Shown here: one piece after another, positions 8,256-16,454 of the stretch
Numbering within the stretch: the first letter of the stretch is position 1
Layout: each line of letters opens with the position of its first letter
Source: an uncultured Mycoplasmatota bacterium
GTDB lineage: Bacteria > Bacillota_I > Bacilli_A > RF39 > UBA660
NCBI GenBank assembly: GCA_900552335.1
Contig: URZL01000010.1
Span: 1-28,899, forward strand
Reading direction: 5' to 3'
DNA length: 28,899 bases
Notes under the pieces: model-generated
Told to the model about the DNA's origin: nothing
The model's input: only the letters and a program-made list of their open reading frames with translations
The model's database searches: none
Translations under genes and position numbers: made by a program

Positions 8256-9137
8256 TTAACCATTAATTTGTTTTGCTACTTCTTCTGCAAAGTTTTCTTC
8301 TTTCTTCTCCATACCTTCGCCAACTTCAAAACGAATCATATTTACAATTGTTCCACCATTATTTTGAACAAATTGTCCAACTGTTTCTTTATTTTCAGCT
8401 TTAACAAAGATTTGATTTTCTAAACATACTTCTTCATAGTATTTTTTAACTTTACCTACTAAAATTGCATCTATTTTATCTTCTGGTTTTCCTTCATTTA
8501 ATAATTGTTCTCTCATGATTGTTTTTTCTTTTTCAAGTACATCAGTTGGAACATTAGATGATTTTACATAAATAGGTCTCATAGCAGCTGCATGCATTGC
8601 TACATCTTTTGCTACTTCACTAGAAGTATTATCTACTAAAGTTAAAACAGCAATTCTACCACCCATATGAATATATTCACCAAATGATTCACTATCTGTT
8701 TTTTCTATTTTAGCAAATCTTCTTAAGGATAATTTTTCACCAATAGTAGCAGTTTTTGAAATAATTAATTCATTTACTGTTTCTTCTGTACCAAAAGCTT
8801 TTTCTTCTAATAATGCTTCTACTGTAGAAGCATTACTATTTAAAATTGTTTTTAGAATAGTACTTACTAATGATTTAAATTCTTCATTTTTAGCTACGAA
8901 ATCAGTTTCTGAATTTACTTCTACGATGGCAGCTTTATTACCATCAATCATGATAGAAGCTAATCCTTCTGCAGCAATACGATCTGCTTTTTTAGCAGCC
9001 TTTGAAATACCTTTTTCTCTTAACCAATCAATAGCTTCATCAATATTTCCGTTTGTTGCTTCTAATGCTTTTTTACAATCAAGCATTCCAGCTCCACTTT
9101 TTTCTCTTAATTCTTTTACTAAACTAGCGCTGATCAT
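8256..9137 (-). CDS. tsf: Translation elongation factor Ts
   Basis: 293 residues, the usual length for Bacillota EF-Ts, the guanine nucleotide exchange factor that recycles EF-Tu-GDP. The N-terminal UBA-like domain (1-55) has the family pattern LREKSGAGMLDCKKAL. The core follows with the TDFVAKNEEF motif (Thr78-Phe86), the segment that reaches into the EF-Tu nucleotide pocket. The C-terminal dimerisation-type subdomains are present to the end (NMIRFEVGEG). AAGGAGGAG lies just before the ATG. It is downstream of rpsB, the usual rpsB-tsf pairing, but here separated by about 240 bases with two inverted repeats rather than tightly coupled. Confidence 0.98.
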   Translation of the reverse strand: MISASLVKELREKSGAGMLDCKKALEATNGNIDEAIDWLREKGISKAAKKADRIAAEGLASIMIDGNKAAIVEVNSETDFVAKNEEFKSLVSTILKTILNSNASTVEALLEEKAFGTEETVNELIISKTATIGEKLSLRRFAKIEKTDSESFGEYIHMGGRIAVLTLVDNTSSEVAKDVAMHAAAMRPIYVKSSNVPTDVLEKEKTIMREQLLNEGKPEDKIDAILVGKVKKYYEEVCLENQIFVKAENKETVGQFVQNNGGTIVNMIRFEVGEGMEKKEENFAEEVAKQING

Positions 9138-9161
9138 GTTTTCTCCTCCTTATTTTTAGAA

Positions 9162-9185
9162 TAGAATGAATTCTAATTCATTCTA
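9162..9185 (-). other. Perfect inverted repeat in the tsf leader
   Basis: 11-bp arms TAGAATGAATT (9162-9172) and AATTCATTCTA (9175-9185) with a two-base centre, ending about ten bases upstream of the tsf ribosome binding site. On the transcript no T-tract follows; the sequence continues into AAAATAAGGAGG. It could be an RNA hairpin that affects tsf expression, an operator for a dimeric protein, or an mRNA processing site. Confidence 0.5.
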
Positions 9186-9329
9186 TAAAATAACTATTTA
9201 TATAAGAATACAATTGAAATTGAATTCTATTTTCAAAATCACTTTCCATATGTTCTAGCTTTTCAATATCTATTTTTTAATAAACTATCGTTTATGTTTA
9301 CATATGGATTATTCTATCAAATGGACTAA

Positions 9330-9353
9330 ACAAGAAGAAAAATTTCTTCTTGT
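9330..9353 (-). terminator. Hairpin after rpsB (possible weak terminator/attenuator)
   Basis: Perfect 11-bp arms ACAAGAAGAAA (9330-9340) and TTTCTTCTTGT (9343-9353) about 27 bases past the rpsB stop. The minus-strand exit is only TTTAG, a poor T-tract, so read-through into tsf is likely. It may lower the tsf:rpsB ratio or protect a 3' end. Confidence 0.4.
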
Positions 9354-9379
9354 ATCCACTTACTTATTTTTATATTTGA

Positions 9380-10381
9380 TTATTTTAAAGCGTCTAATAA
9401 TTCTGCTTTTTTCATTGTTGAATATCCCTTGATATCTTTTGACTTAGCTAATTCTCTAAGTTCAGCTACTGTCATTTTATCAAAGTTTGTATTTTCTACT
9501 TTTTCTTCTTTAACAGGTTCTACTACTTTTTCTTCTTTTTTTTCAAAAGTTTTTTTGAAATTTCTATTTCCATTTTCTGGTCTATTTGATTTAAAGTTTT
9601 TATTTTCTTTTCTTCTATCTTCTCTTTTTTTAACAGTTTCTAAAGCTTTTTCCATAATATTTACATCTTTTTCGTCTTCTTTAACATAGTCAACTACTTT
9701 TCCACCATTTGCTTCTACAATAGCATTAGCCATAACACCTGTAATTAATTTTACAGCTCTGATTGCATCATCATTTCCTGGAATTACATAATCAACCATA
9801 TCTGGATCACAGTTTGTATCTACGATACCAAATACTGGAATACCAAGTCTTCTAGCTTCACGAATTGCGATGTATTCTTTTGATGGATCTACAATAAACA
9901 TAGCTTGTGGTAATTTATACATATCTCTAATACCACATAATAATTTATTTAATTTATCATATTCTTTTTTGATTCCAATTACTTCTTTTTTAGGTAATTT
10001 ATCAAAAGTACCATCTTTTTCCATTTTTTCAATTTCTTCTAGTCTTTTTACTCTTCTTCTGATTGTTTTGAAGTTTGTTAAAGTACCACCTAACCATCTT
10101 TCTGAAACGTAATAAGAGTTAGAACGAAGTGCTTCTTCTTTAATAGCTTCACTAGCTTGTTTTCTAGTACCAACAAAAAGAACTTTTCCACCATTTGCTG
10201 CTATTTCTTTTAAAGCTGCATATGCTTCTTCAATTTTTTCTGCTGTTTTCTTTAAATCAATAATATAAATTTCATCTCTTGATGTATAAATATATTCTTT
10301 CATTTTTGGATTCCATCTTTTTGTTTGATGACCAAAATGAACACCTGTTTCAAGTAAATAACTCATTGACACTACTGCCAT
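9380..10381 (-). CDS. rpsB: 30S ribosomal protein S2 with C-terminal Rho-N/SAP-like extension
   Basis: 333 residues against roughly 230-260 for a typical bacterial S2. Residues 1-228 are canonical S2: [37 protein letters not shown], and [20 protein letters not shown] ending near [16 protein letters not shown] lysine/glutamate/asparagine-rich, probably disordered linker spans about 231-300. The last ~33 residues ([31 protein letters not shown] spans 303-333) match the Rho N-terminal/SAP-like helix-extended-loop-helix pattern, small folds that bind nucleic acid. Start ATG has AAAGGAGG seven bases upstream. S2 sits on the 30S body near bS1 and the mRNA exit region, so an added nucleic-acid-binding tail there is functionally suggestive, but the role is inference. 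Confidence 0.97.
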   Translation of the reverse strand: MAVVSMSYLLETGVHFGHQTKRWNPKMKEYIYTSRDEIYIIDLKKTAEKIEEAYAALKEIAANGGKVLFVGTRKQASEAIKEEALRSNSYYVSERWLGGTLTNFKTIRRRVKRLEEIEKMEKDGTFDKLPKKEVIGIKKEYDKLNKLLCGIRDMYKLPQAMFIVDPSKEYIAIREARRLGIPVFGIVDTNCDPDMVDYVIPGNDDAIRAVKLITGVMANAIVEANGGKVVDYVKEDEKDVNIMEKALETVKKREDRRKENKNFKSNRPENGNRNFKKTFEKKEEKVVEPVKEEKVENTNFDKMTVAELRELAKSKDIKGYSTMKKAELLDALK

Positions 10382-10516
10382 TTAAATTCCTCCTTTTGTT
10401 ATGAACTTCCATTACTTCGAACTTACACCACCAAATTTGGCACACGATATAAGAATTCATAATGTGACAATTGAAAAGCCAAACATAGTATATCATAATA
10501 TATGAAAAAAATACAA
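10382..10516 (-). promoter_or_regulatory. rpsB promoter and ~100-base structured leader
   Basis: Promoter on the minus strand: -35 TTGTAT (10511-10516), 18-base spacer, -10 TATACT (10487-10492) preceded by TGA (extended -10). The leader of about 100 bases that follows contains complementary blocks TTTGGC and GCCAAA about 35 bases apart, immediately followed by a self-complementary CCAAATTTGG, and repeated GAAGTTC/AAGTTCGAAG elements. A long structured leader before a ribosomal protein gene fits autogenous control by S2, but I cannot match it to a named leader family. Confidence 0.55.
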
Positions 10517-10525
10517 GAAAAAGAA

Positions 10526-10542
10526 AGAAAAATCTTTTTTCT
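10526..10542 (-). terminator. Weak AT-only terminator of rseP
   Basis: 7-bp stem AGAAAAA (10526-10532) with TTTTTCT (10536-10542), overlapping the rseP stop codon (10541-10543) and followed on the minus strand by TTCTTTTTCTTG. Confidence 0.45.
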
Positions 10543-11566
10543 AAGTAAAAAAACGAATGATATCATTGTAAGTTACTACAATCATTAATACCATTAATAA
10601 AAGAAAGCCAATTCCATGGACTGTATTTTCAACTTTTGAATTTACTTTACTTCCTTTTATTTTTTCAATTATTAAAAAGAATAATCTTCCACCATCAAAG
10701 GCTGGAAGTGGTAGTAAATTAATAAAACCGACATTAATGCATAAATAAGCAATTAAATACATTATATTTAAGATGCCAGTTGCGCTAACAGTTGCTACAA
10801 CATTATAAATACCAACTGGACCAGATAAACTACTTAAACTTAATTTTCCAATTACTAAATAAGCAATGATTCGTACCATCTGTTTGATTAAAGAATATGT
10901 TTTTACAAAAGCATACTTTAAAGATGCAAGAATCCCAGTATTTTTTACTTGTTTTAACGTAAAACCATATACATAAGAAGAAGTTCCTTCTTCTGTTACT
11001 AAAGTTGGTGTCAAGGTTACTACTTTGTTACTATTTACTTCCATTTCAATTGTTTTTCCACTATTTACTTGTAGTTCTAGTAACAAATCGTCTTGACTTT
11101 CTATTTTTACTTGATTAATTTTAGTAATAACATCTCCCTCTTTTAAATCTGTACTATAAATTGGATAAGATGCATCAATTGTGTCAATCACTGGTGTAAA
11201 AGAAGGAGCCCCATTCACTAAAGCAACAACAAATAAAAGAACAATAGCTAAAAGAAAATTAAAAAGAATTCCAGCTATAATCGTTAAAAATCTCTGATAC
11301 CACTTTTTATAAACGAGTTGTTGTTCTTTTGGAATCTTTTCTTCTTCCATGTCTTCACCAGCCATGCTAACAAATCCACCTATTGGAAATAAGCGAATAG
11401 AATATTCTGTTTCATCATTTTTTCTTTTAAAATGAACTAATTTTGGCCCCATTCCTAATGAAAATTCATAAACATAAACACCTGCTTTTTTAGCAAATAA
11501 AAAATGTCCAAATTCATGAATCATAATCGTAATTCCTAATATTAAAATGAAATAAATTATTGTCAT
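10541..11566 (-). CDS. rseP: RIP metalloprotease RseP/RasP (site-2 protease)
   Basis: 341-residue M50 intramembrane metalloprotease. TM1 carries the zinc motif HEFGH (His17, Glu18, His21). A membrane-reentrant/juxtamembrane segment follows (PIGGFVSMAGED, 61-72), then TM2 (about 95-117), one PDZ domain (about 125-195, with LKEGDVITKIN), the conserved SGPVGI (248-253), and a late helix with NLLPLPAFDGGR, whose Asp291 is the third zinc ligand. The family completes regulated intramembrane proteolysis of anti-sigma factors and clears signal-peptide remnants. ATG preceded by AAAGGTGA. In B. subtilis rasP sits between cdsA/dxr and proS; here it is next to rpsB and downstream of the GH31 gene's terminator, so it is probably transcribed alone. 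No anti-sigma substrate is visible in the window. Confidence 0.96.
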   Translation of the reverse strand: MTIIYFILILGITIMIHEFGHFLFAKKAGVYVYEFSLGMGPKLVHFKRKNDETEYSIRLFPIGGFVSMAGEDMEEEKIPKEQQLVYKKWYQRFLTIIAGILFNFLLAIVLLFVVALVNGAPSFTPVIDTIDASYPIYSTDLKEGDVITKINQVKIESQDDLLLELQVNSGKTIEMEVNSNKVVTLTPTLVTEEGTSSYVYGFTLKQVKNTGILASLKYAFVKTYSLIKQMVRIIAYLVIGKLSLSSLSGPVGIYNVVATVSATGILNIMYLIAYLCINVGFINLLPLPAFDGGRLFFLIIEKIKGSKVNSKVENTVHGIGFLLLMVLMIVVTYNDIIRFFT

Positions 11567-11643
11567 AAATCACCTTTTCTAAATTATTTTATTCTTCTTA
11601 TTTGTTATTTTACCCTTTTTATTCTATTTTGTCTACCAAACAA

Positions 11644-11665
11644 AAAAGGATTTTAGAATCCTTTT
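11644..11665 (-). terminator. Terminator of the GH31 gene
   Basis: 9-bp perfect stem AAAAGGATT (11644-11652) with AATCCTTTT (11657-11665), four-base loop, minus-strand exit TTTTTTGTTT. The stop codon (11664-11666) overlaps the stem by two bases. Confidence 0.85.
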
Positions 11666-14042
11666 AAATTTCATTAATATAATCTAATATTTTTAAGAAT
11701 AATTTAATAAACTTTCTTTCCAATCCTTTGTTTGCTAATTTACGTATTTCAATTCTTTTCTTTTTAATCGTTAAATCACTAAATAAAATATGATCAATTA
11801 ATTCTTTTAATCTTGTTTCAATTTGAAGATCGGATATGATAGATTCGACATCATCATTAATAATTCTAACCGCATCTATTTCAATATTTTTACCTTTACA
11901 ATTTAATGTCAATTGACCAACAGTCGAAACATTTTTTACTTCAACGATAAAATCATTTTCTAAAACATAGCTATCAAAATCAATTTGAGTGTCATTAAAA
12001 TAAACTAATACATCACTTGCTTTTTTTGTATTTCTAAAAACAAATTTGTAATTACGATTATCAGGGATAATTCCTTTTTTACCTTCGATTGGTCTTACAA
12101 TAACAGTATAGTTATTTGGCATATAATTGTAATCTATTTCCGTTAATAAGTAATAATCTTTTTGATACAATTCACTAACTCCATCATCTTCATATAAATG
12201 ATAAGTATTACTTCTACCAGGAAAAATTTGAATTTCCATATCTTTTGGTGGTGTTGTATCATTTAATTCTTGATTTTTACCTAAGGTAATAATAGAACCT
12301 GCTTTAGCAAATACTGGATAATCTTCTTCTTTAAAGAAAGAAATGTAATTTTTTCCTCCTGGAAATTTCTTACCAGTTACAAAATCGTACCACATACCAT
12401 CTGGTAAAAAGAACTTATGAATAGAACGATTCATAATATAATCTTTTTTAGTAACAATTGGGGATACAAATAATTCGGTACCAAAATAATAGCCATTTCG
12501 ATAATTGACATCATCATACATTTCTGGAAATTTATGATAAATTGGCATAACCATTGGCATACCATATTGATGATATTTGTAAGCTTCTGCATATAAATAT
12601 GGTATTAATCGATGTCTAAGTTGTAAATATTTTTTGACAATACTATAAGTTTTAATACTCCACTTCCATGGTTCTCTTTTATAATATTTTCCTTTATCAG
12701 CGCCAAATTTTAAAATCGGTGAAAAAACACCCAACTGAACATATCTAGTATATAATTCATTATCTTCTGTACCTTTATAGTACCCTCCTATATCATGAGC
12801 CCAATAACTAACTCCTATGTTGCTAGCCAAAGCATTGTGAAAAGGAATCATTTTTAAAGTATCCCAACTAACAATGGTTTTTCCGGAATACAAAACAGGA
12901 TAACGATGAGGAGCACTAGTTACATTTCTTGATAATAACATCGGTCTTTTTTGATAATCTTTTTTCATATCTTCCGTATGATAGTAATCTAAAATCGCAT
13001 TTTCTCTTTCTTTTTTTGTTGTTTCATCAATCCAGTAAAAATCAACACCCATTTTATCTAGTGGATGAATTAAGAAATTAAAGTAATTTTCTATTACAGC
13101 ATCATTCATCACATTAAATACTAAAATGTCCTCTTGTTTTTCCAAAGTATGAGCTAAAACGTCATAGCTAGGTTCATATGGTAAAATTCCTGGAACTGGA
13201 TTAATATTTAACCCTAATCGAATACCACTTTTATGAAGGTAATCAATCATTTTTTTTGGATTAGAAAATAAAGTTTTATTCCAAGTAAAGCCACTATCAT
13301 AAATTTTATCTTTATATTCATCGATGTGCCATTTTTTATCTAGTAATAAAATAGATAATGGAATTTCTTTATTTTTAAAATCGTCTACTAAATCTTTTAA
13401 ACTTAAATCATTATATTCTTCATTTTTACTCCACCAGTTTCCTAGAGCATATCTTGGTATTAAAGCTGGGCTTCCCGTAATTAAAAAATAATCTTTTAGA
13501 CATAAAGCAAAGTCTTTTAAATATAAGAATAAATATAAATCGATATTTTTATTTTCTCTTGGTTTTACAGTTCCATTTTCTAGAATAAGATCGTTTTCAT
13601 CTTTAATACTAGCAAATCCATCTACAGAATATAAGCCTTTTTTTAATTTTAATTTTCCCTTATTATCATCTAATGAACTATTTGGTGAACCGTAATTTCT
13701 TATTTCTGGATGTCCATAATACCATATTTTATCGGTATTTAATAGTTCTACTTTTAAATATTTCATGGTATCAAATTTACCACTATAAAAAGGTTTATTC
13801 TTTTCATAGGTTAATCTAAAATAAGAAGTGGTGATTTCTAAATATTTTTTGTCTTCTTTTTTGGTATATTCTACTGCAGCTGTTTTTCTATTCAAAACTA
13901 ATGTAGTTAAATGATCTTCAAAAGTACCATCTTCACTGTATTCCATTCTAATTAATCTTGGCGTTAAAACAGTAAAACGATATTTTTTCCCTTTTATAAC
14001 GTTTTCTGGAGTAGCCAATGCATTACTATAATTAATACTCAT
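11664..14042 (-). CDS. Glycoside hydrolase family 31 protein (alpha-glucosidase/alpha-xylosidase type)
   Basis: 792 residues, cytoplasmic (no signal peptide). It has the GH31 layout: N-terminal beta-sandwich (about 1-190), catalytic barrel (about 190-560), then beta domains with a DUF5110-like region (QIFPGRSNTYHLYEDDG). The barrel opens with ALGNWWSKNEEY. The catalytic nucleophile is expected at Asp339 in DFYWIDET (family consensus WxDMNE), and the acid/base at Asp417 in YWAHDIGGYY (consensus HDxGG), 78 residues later. RHRLIPYLYAEAY is also typical. The C-terminal ~60 residues form a charged helical tail I do not recognise. Likely role: hydrolysing alpha-linked glucosides inside the cell; substrate cannot be read. 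It begins eight bases after pyk, so sugar release and glycolysis are co-transcribed. The change from MNE to ET after the nucleophile is a notable variation. Confidence 0.9.
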   Translation of the reverse strand: MSINYSNALATPENVIKGKKYRFTVLTPRLIRMEYSEDGTFEDHLTTLVLNRKTAAVEYTKKEDKKYLEITTSYFRLTYEKNKPFYSGKFDTMKYLKVELLNTDKIWYYGHPEIRNYGSPNSSLDDNKGKLKLKKGLYSVDGFASIKDENDLILENGTVKPRENKNIDLYLFLYLKDFALCLKDYFLITGSPALIPRYALGNWWSKNEEYNDLSLKDLVDDFKNKEIPLSILLLDKKWHIDEYKDKIYDSGFTWNKTLFSNPKKMIDYLHKSGIRLGLNINPVPGILPYEPSYDVLAHTLEKQEDILVFNVMNDAVIENYFNFLIHPLDKMGVDFYWIDETTKKERENAILDYYHTEDMKKDYQKRPMLLSRNVTSAPHRYPVLYSGKTIVSWDTLKMIPFHNALASNIGVSYWAHDIGGYYKGTEDNELYTRYVQLGVFSPILKFGADKGKYYKREPWKWSIKTYSIVKKYLQLRHRLIPYLYAEAYKYHQYGMPMVMPIYHKFPEMYDDVNYRNGYYFGTELFVSPIVTKKDYIMNRSIHKFFLPDGMWYDFVTGKKFPGGKNYISFFKEEDYPVFAKAGSIITLGKNQELNDTTPPKDMEIQIFPGRSNTYHLYEDDGVSELYQKDYYLLTEIDYNYMPNNYTVIVRPIEGKKGIIPDNRNYKFVFRNTKKASDVLVYFNDTQIDFDSYVLENDFIVEVKNVSTVGQLTLNCKGKNIEIDAVRIINDDVESIISDLQIETRLKELIDHILFSDLTIKKKRIEIRKLANKGLERKFIKLFLKILDYINEI

Positions 14043-14050
14043 ACTTCCTC

Positions 14051-15466
14051 CTATATTTCTTCTACTTTCATAAAGTTTGTATGTTTCACTCCTTTAAACG
14101 GATAACCACCCGTCACAATAATTTTATCTTTTTCTTCTAAATGTAATTGTTCTTTCGCTATTTGTTTAGATATTTTCATAATTTTATCAAAAGAAGTAAC
14201 TTCTTTTTCCAATACTGGATAAATACCATAATATAGTTTTAAATTTTTGACCACATTTTCATCAGGGCAAATCGCAATAATTGGACAGTTTGGACGAAAA
14301 CGACTGATTTTACGTGCTGTATAACCACTAACAGTTGGGGTAACAATTGCCTTACATTTTAATCGAATAGCGCATTCTACTGAGCTATAAGCAACACTAC
14401 CTGTAATGTCTTGTTTTTCACTTCTCATAGTTCGATCTACAAGTTCATTATAATTTTGATCATTTTCTGACTCTTGAATGATTTTATTCATAATTTCTAA
14501 AGTCTGAACAGGATATCTTCCTATCGTTGTTTCACCACTTAACATGACAGCATCCGTTCCTTCTAAAACAGCCGTTGCAACATCAGAAACTTCTGCTCTA
14601 GTTGGACGAACCATGTCTTCCATACTCGTCATCATTTCTGTTGCTACAATACTTATTTTTCCCATTAAATGGCATTTATTAATTACCATTTTTTGTATTC
14701 TTGGAATTCTTTCCATTGGAAGTTCTACTCCTAAATCTCCCCTAGCAACCATAACGGCATCACTATTTTTAATAATTTCATCTAATTCTTCTAAAGCCTG
14801 TTCTGTTTCAATCTTAGATACAATAGCCATGTGATCGTTTCCTAAATTAATTAATATATCATTAATTTTTAAAACATCTTCTGCATGACGAATCATCGAC
14901 AAAGCTAAATAATCTACATTTAATTCATTCGCTAATTGAATGTCTTTTAAATCTTTTGCTGATAAAAAAGGAATATTTAAAGGAACACCAATTACATTTA
15001 CACCTTTTCTATCTTCTATAAATCCACCAGATATTACTTCGCAAAGTAAATAATTTACATTTTTTTCTAATATTTTTAATTCAATTAAGCCATCATTTAA
15101 TTTTAAAGTATGATTTACTTTTACTTCATTTATTAAGTTTGAATAGGATACACTAAATTTAGTAGAATCGCCTGTTATTTCATCCATATATACTCTAATC
15201 CTATCACCTTTATTTAAATAGGCAGATCCGCCACTAAAATGGTCAACCGTAATATCCGGTCCTCTCAAGTCAAACATAATCGCTATATTTGTATGAAGTT
15301 CTTTATTTAAATTTTGAATTTTTTTTACAATATCTTTGCAAAAATTTTCATCTGCATGTGTTAAATTAATACGTGCCACATCCATTCCAGATAGGATTAG
15401 ACTACGTAATATTTCTATATCTTTACTTGCCGGACCTATTGTAGCAACTATTTTTGTTTTTTTCAT
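14051..15466 (-). CDS. pyk: Pyruvate kinase
   Basis: 471 residues, the short form without the PEP-utiliser extra domain that Bacillus enzymes carry. It transfers phosphate from PEP to ADP, the last glycolytic step. Visible motifs: KTKIVATIGPAS at the start, ARINLTHAD (31-39; family RxNFSHG), FDLRGPDI (65-72; the usual form is DTKGPEI), SKIET with catalytic Lys218, MVARGDLGVELP (239-250) with the metal-binding acid region, VATEMMTSM (274-282), RPTRAEVSDVATAV, and a C-terminal allosteric domain ending VTGGYPFK. The deviations in the N-terminal motifs are conservative. ATG preceded by AAGGGTGA; promoter with consensus -10 about 22 bases upstream, so a very short untranslated leader. First gene of an operon with the GH31 gene. 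Confidence 0.96.
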   Translation of the reverse strand: MKKTKIVATIGPASKDIEILRSLILSGMDVARINLTHADENFCKDIVKKIQNLNKELHTNIAIMFDLRGPDITVDHFSGGSAYLNKGDRIRVYMDEITGDSTKFSVSYSNLINEVKVNHTLKLNDGLIELKILEKNVNYLLCEVISGGFIEDRKGVNVIGVPLNIPFLSAKDLKDIQLANELNVDYLALSMIRHAEDVLKINDILINLGNDHMAIVSKIETEQALEELDEIIKNSDAVMVARGDLGVELPMERIPRIQKMVINKCHLMGKISIVATEMMTSMEDMVRPTRAEVSDVATAVLEGTDAVMLSGETTIGRYPVQTLEIMNKIIQESENDQNYNELVDRTMRSEKQDITGSVAYSSVECAIRLKCKAIVTPTVSGYTARKISRFRPNCPIIAICPDENVVKNLKLYYGIYPVLEKEVTSFDKIMKISKQIAKEQLHLEEKDKIIVTGGYPFKGVKHTNFMKVEEI

Positions 15467-15492
15467 TTTATCACCCTTATTATTCTTCTATT

Positions 15493-15521
15493 ATTATAAC
15501 AATTTTTTTTGTTTTTTTAAA
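15493..15521 (-). promoter_or_regulatory. pyk-GH31 promoter
   Basis: Minus-strand -10 TATAAT (15493-15498), 17-base spacer, -35 TTTAAA (15516-15521). The -10 is perfect, the -35 weak. It would start transcription only ~20 bases before the pyk ATG. Confidence 0.55.
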
Positions 15522-15608
15522 TAGTGTTTTCTTTATTTGAACAAAATTCAATAAATTCGAACCTTTAAACCTAACTTTAAGAGAACTTTACTAGTATATA
15601 AAAAAATA

Positions 15609-15635
15609 TCCTAACGCCACAGGGGGTCGTTAGGA
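15609..15635 (-). terminator. Second of two tandem hairpins; strong terminator
   Basis: 8-bp stem TCCTAACG (15609-15616) with CGTTAGGA (15628-15635), unusually GC-rich loop with five consecutive C on the transcript, followed on the minus strand by TATTTTTTTATA. It is the clearest terminator between the 15725-16450 gene and pyk. Confidence 0.8.
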
Positions 15636-15653
15636 ATTCAAACAAAAAGGAAT

Positions 15654-15679
15654 ATACCTAACATAAACTCATTAGGTAT
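15654..15679 (-). terminator. First of two tandem hairpins
   Basis: 8-bp stem ATACCTAA (15654-15661) with TTAGGTAT (15672-15679), ten-base loop; on the minus strand ATTCC then TTTTTGTTT follows. It can act as a first, weaker terminator. Its arms share CCTAA/TTAGG with the next hairpin, so alternative pairing is possible. Confidence 0.6.
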
Positions 15680-15724
15680 GTTCACTTTTATTATATACAA
15701 TTTATCTATTTTATACAATATTCT

Positions 15725-16450
15725 TTACAAATTTTCTCTAAATTCTTTCAAGGCCTTTAAAAATTCTTCATTTTGTTTTATTTCAGCACTAATTGGCTCC
15801 ATATCTAGAGTTTGTTCTAATGTATTAACATCAGATGAATTATTATTAAATTCTTCTAAATAATCGTCTAATTTATAATCTTTTATTTGTTTATCAAAAT
15901 TGTCTAAGTATTCTTTAATATCATCTTCTTGTTTAAAAGAATTCACCTTAGGATAGTCTAAATGTTCATTCATTTTTCCATATACAGGGGAAATAAAATC
16001 TGTATTTTTAAATTTTTTATCATTTTTATTCTCATTGCTAGCAGCTGCCGTTTTGATTTCATCAACTAATATATCTAAAGTTTTTTCTTCCTCAGGAGTT
16101 CCCTTTTTTAATGTTTTTACTAATTCTGAATAACTAATAATTGCTTTTTCTTCTTGTTCACGTTCAAAATTAGCGACAACATCAACCGGCTTTGCTTCTA
16201 AGTCCTTTTGCATTTTCTCTAATACTTCTTCTAATTCTTTTGTTTTGTCATCTACTTCTTCAACTTGTTCTTTTCCTTCTTTTCTTTCTTGAACCATATT
16301 ACTAATAATATTGTCAATTTCTTTATCTTCTTTTTTCTTAGAAGATATTAAATAATAAACGACAAATCCAATTACGATTAATATAATTATACAAGAAAAA
16401 ATTAAAATAAATTCTTTACTAATTTCTAAACTAAATAATAAATTTAACAT
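15725..16450 (-). CDS. Membrane-anchored acidic coiled-coil-like protein, unknown function
   Basis: 241 residues from the ATG at 16450. One strong transmembrane helix lies near the N-terminus (about 12-36, rich in I/L/V/F), followed by SSKKK, which suggests a short outside N-terminus and a cytoplasmic remainder. The rest is highly charged, rich in Glu, Lys and Asp, with probable coiled coil at about 40-90 and no recognisable domain; bitopic proteins of this type (EzrA- or SepF-adjacent scaffold-like) occur in Bacillota, but homology is not claimed. A frame-compatible ATG at 16471 would lie inside rsmE; GGAGTGA seven bases before 16450 fixes the start. The gene follows rsmE in the arrangement ATGGAGTGATAATATG, in which the rsmE stop is part of the ribosome binding site, so the two are coupled. 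Confidence 0.75.
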   Translation of the reverse strand: MLNLLFSLEISKEFILIFSCIIILIVIGFVVYYLISSKKKEDKEIDNIISNMVQERKEGKEQVEEVDDKTKELEEVLEKMQKDLEAKPVDVVANFEREQEEKAIISYSELVKTLKKGTPEEEKTLDILVDEIKTAAASNENKNDKKFKNTDFISPVYGKMNEHLDYPKVNSFKQEDDIKEYLDNFDKQIKDYKLDDYLEEFNNNSSDVNTLEQTLDMEPISAEIKQNEEFLKALKEFRENL

Positions 16451-16454
16451 ATTA

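Noticed and set aside
8174..8263. N-terminal extension of the lipoprotein to 8263
   Set aside because: It overlaps the tsf stop region, covers the tsf terminator, lacks a ribosome binding site and would bury the lipoprotein signal peptide; the ATG at 8173 has GGAAGG.
14544..14834. Plus-strand ORFs such as 14544-14834, 18409-18798 and 24504-24752
   Set aside because: They lie antisense within well-supported minus-strand genes, encode low-complexity products and have no ribosome binding sites; they are shadows of the real genes.
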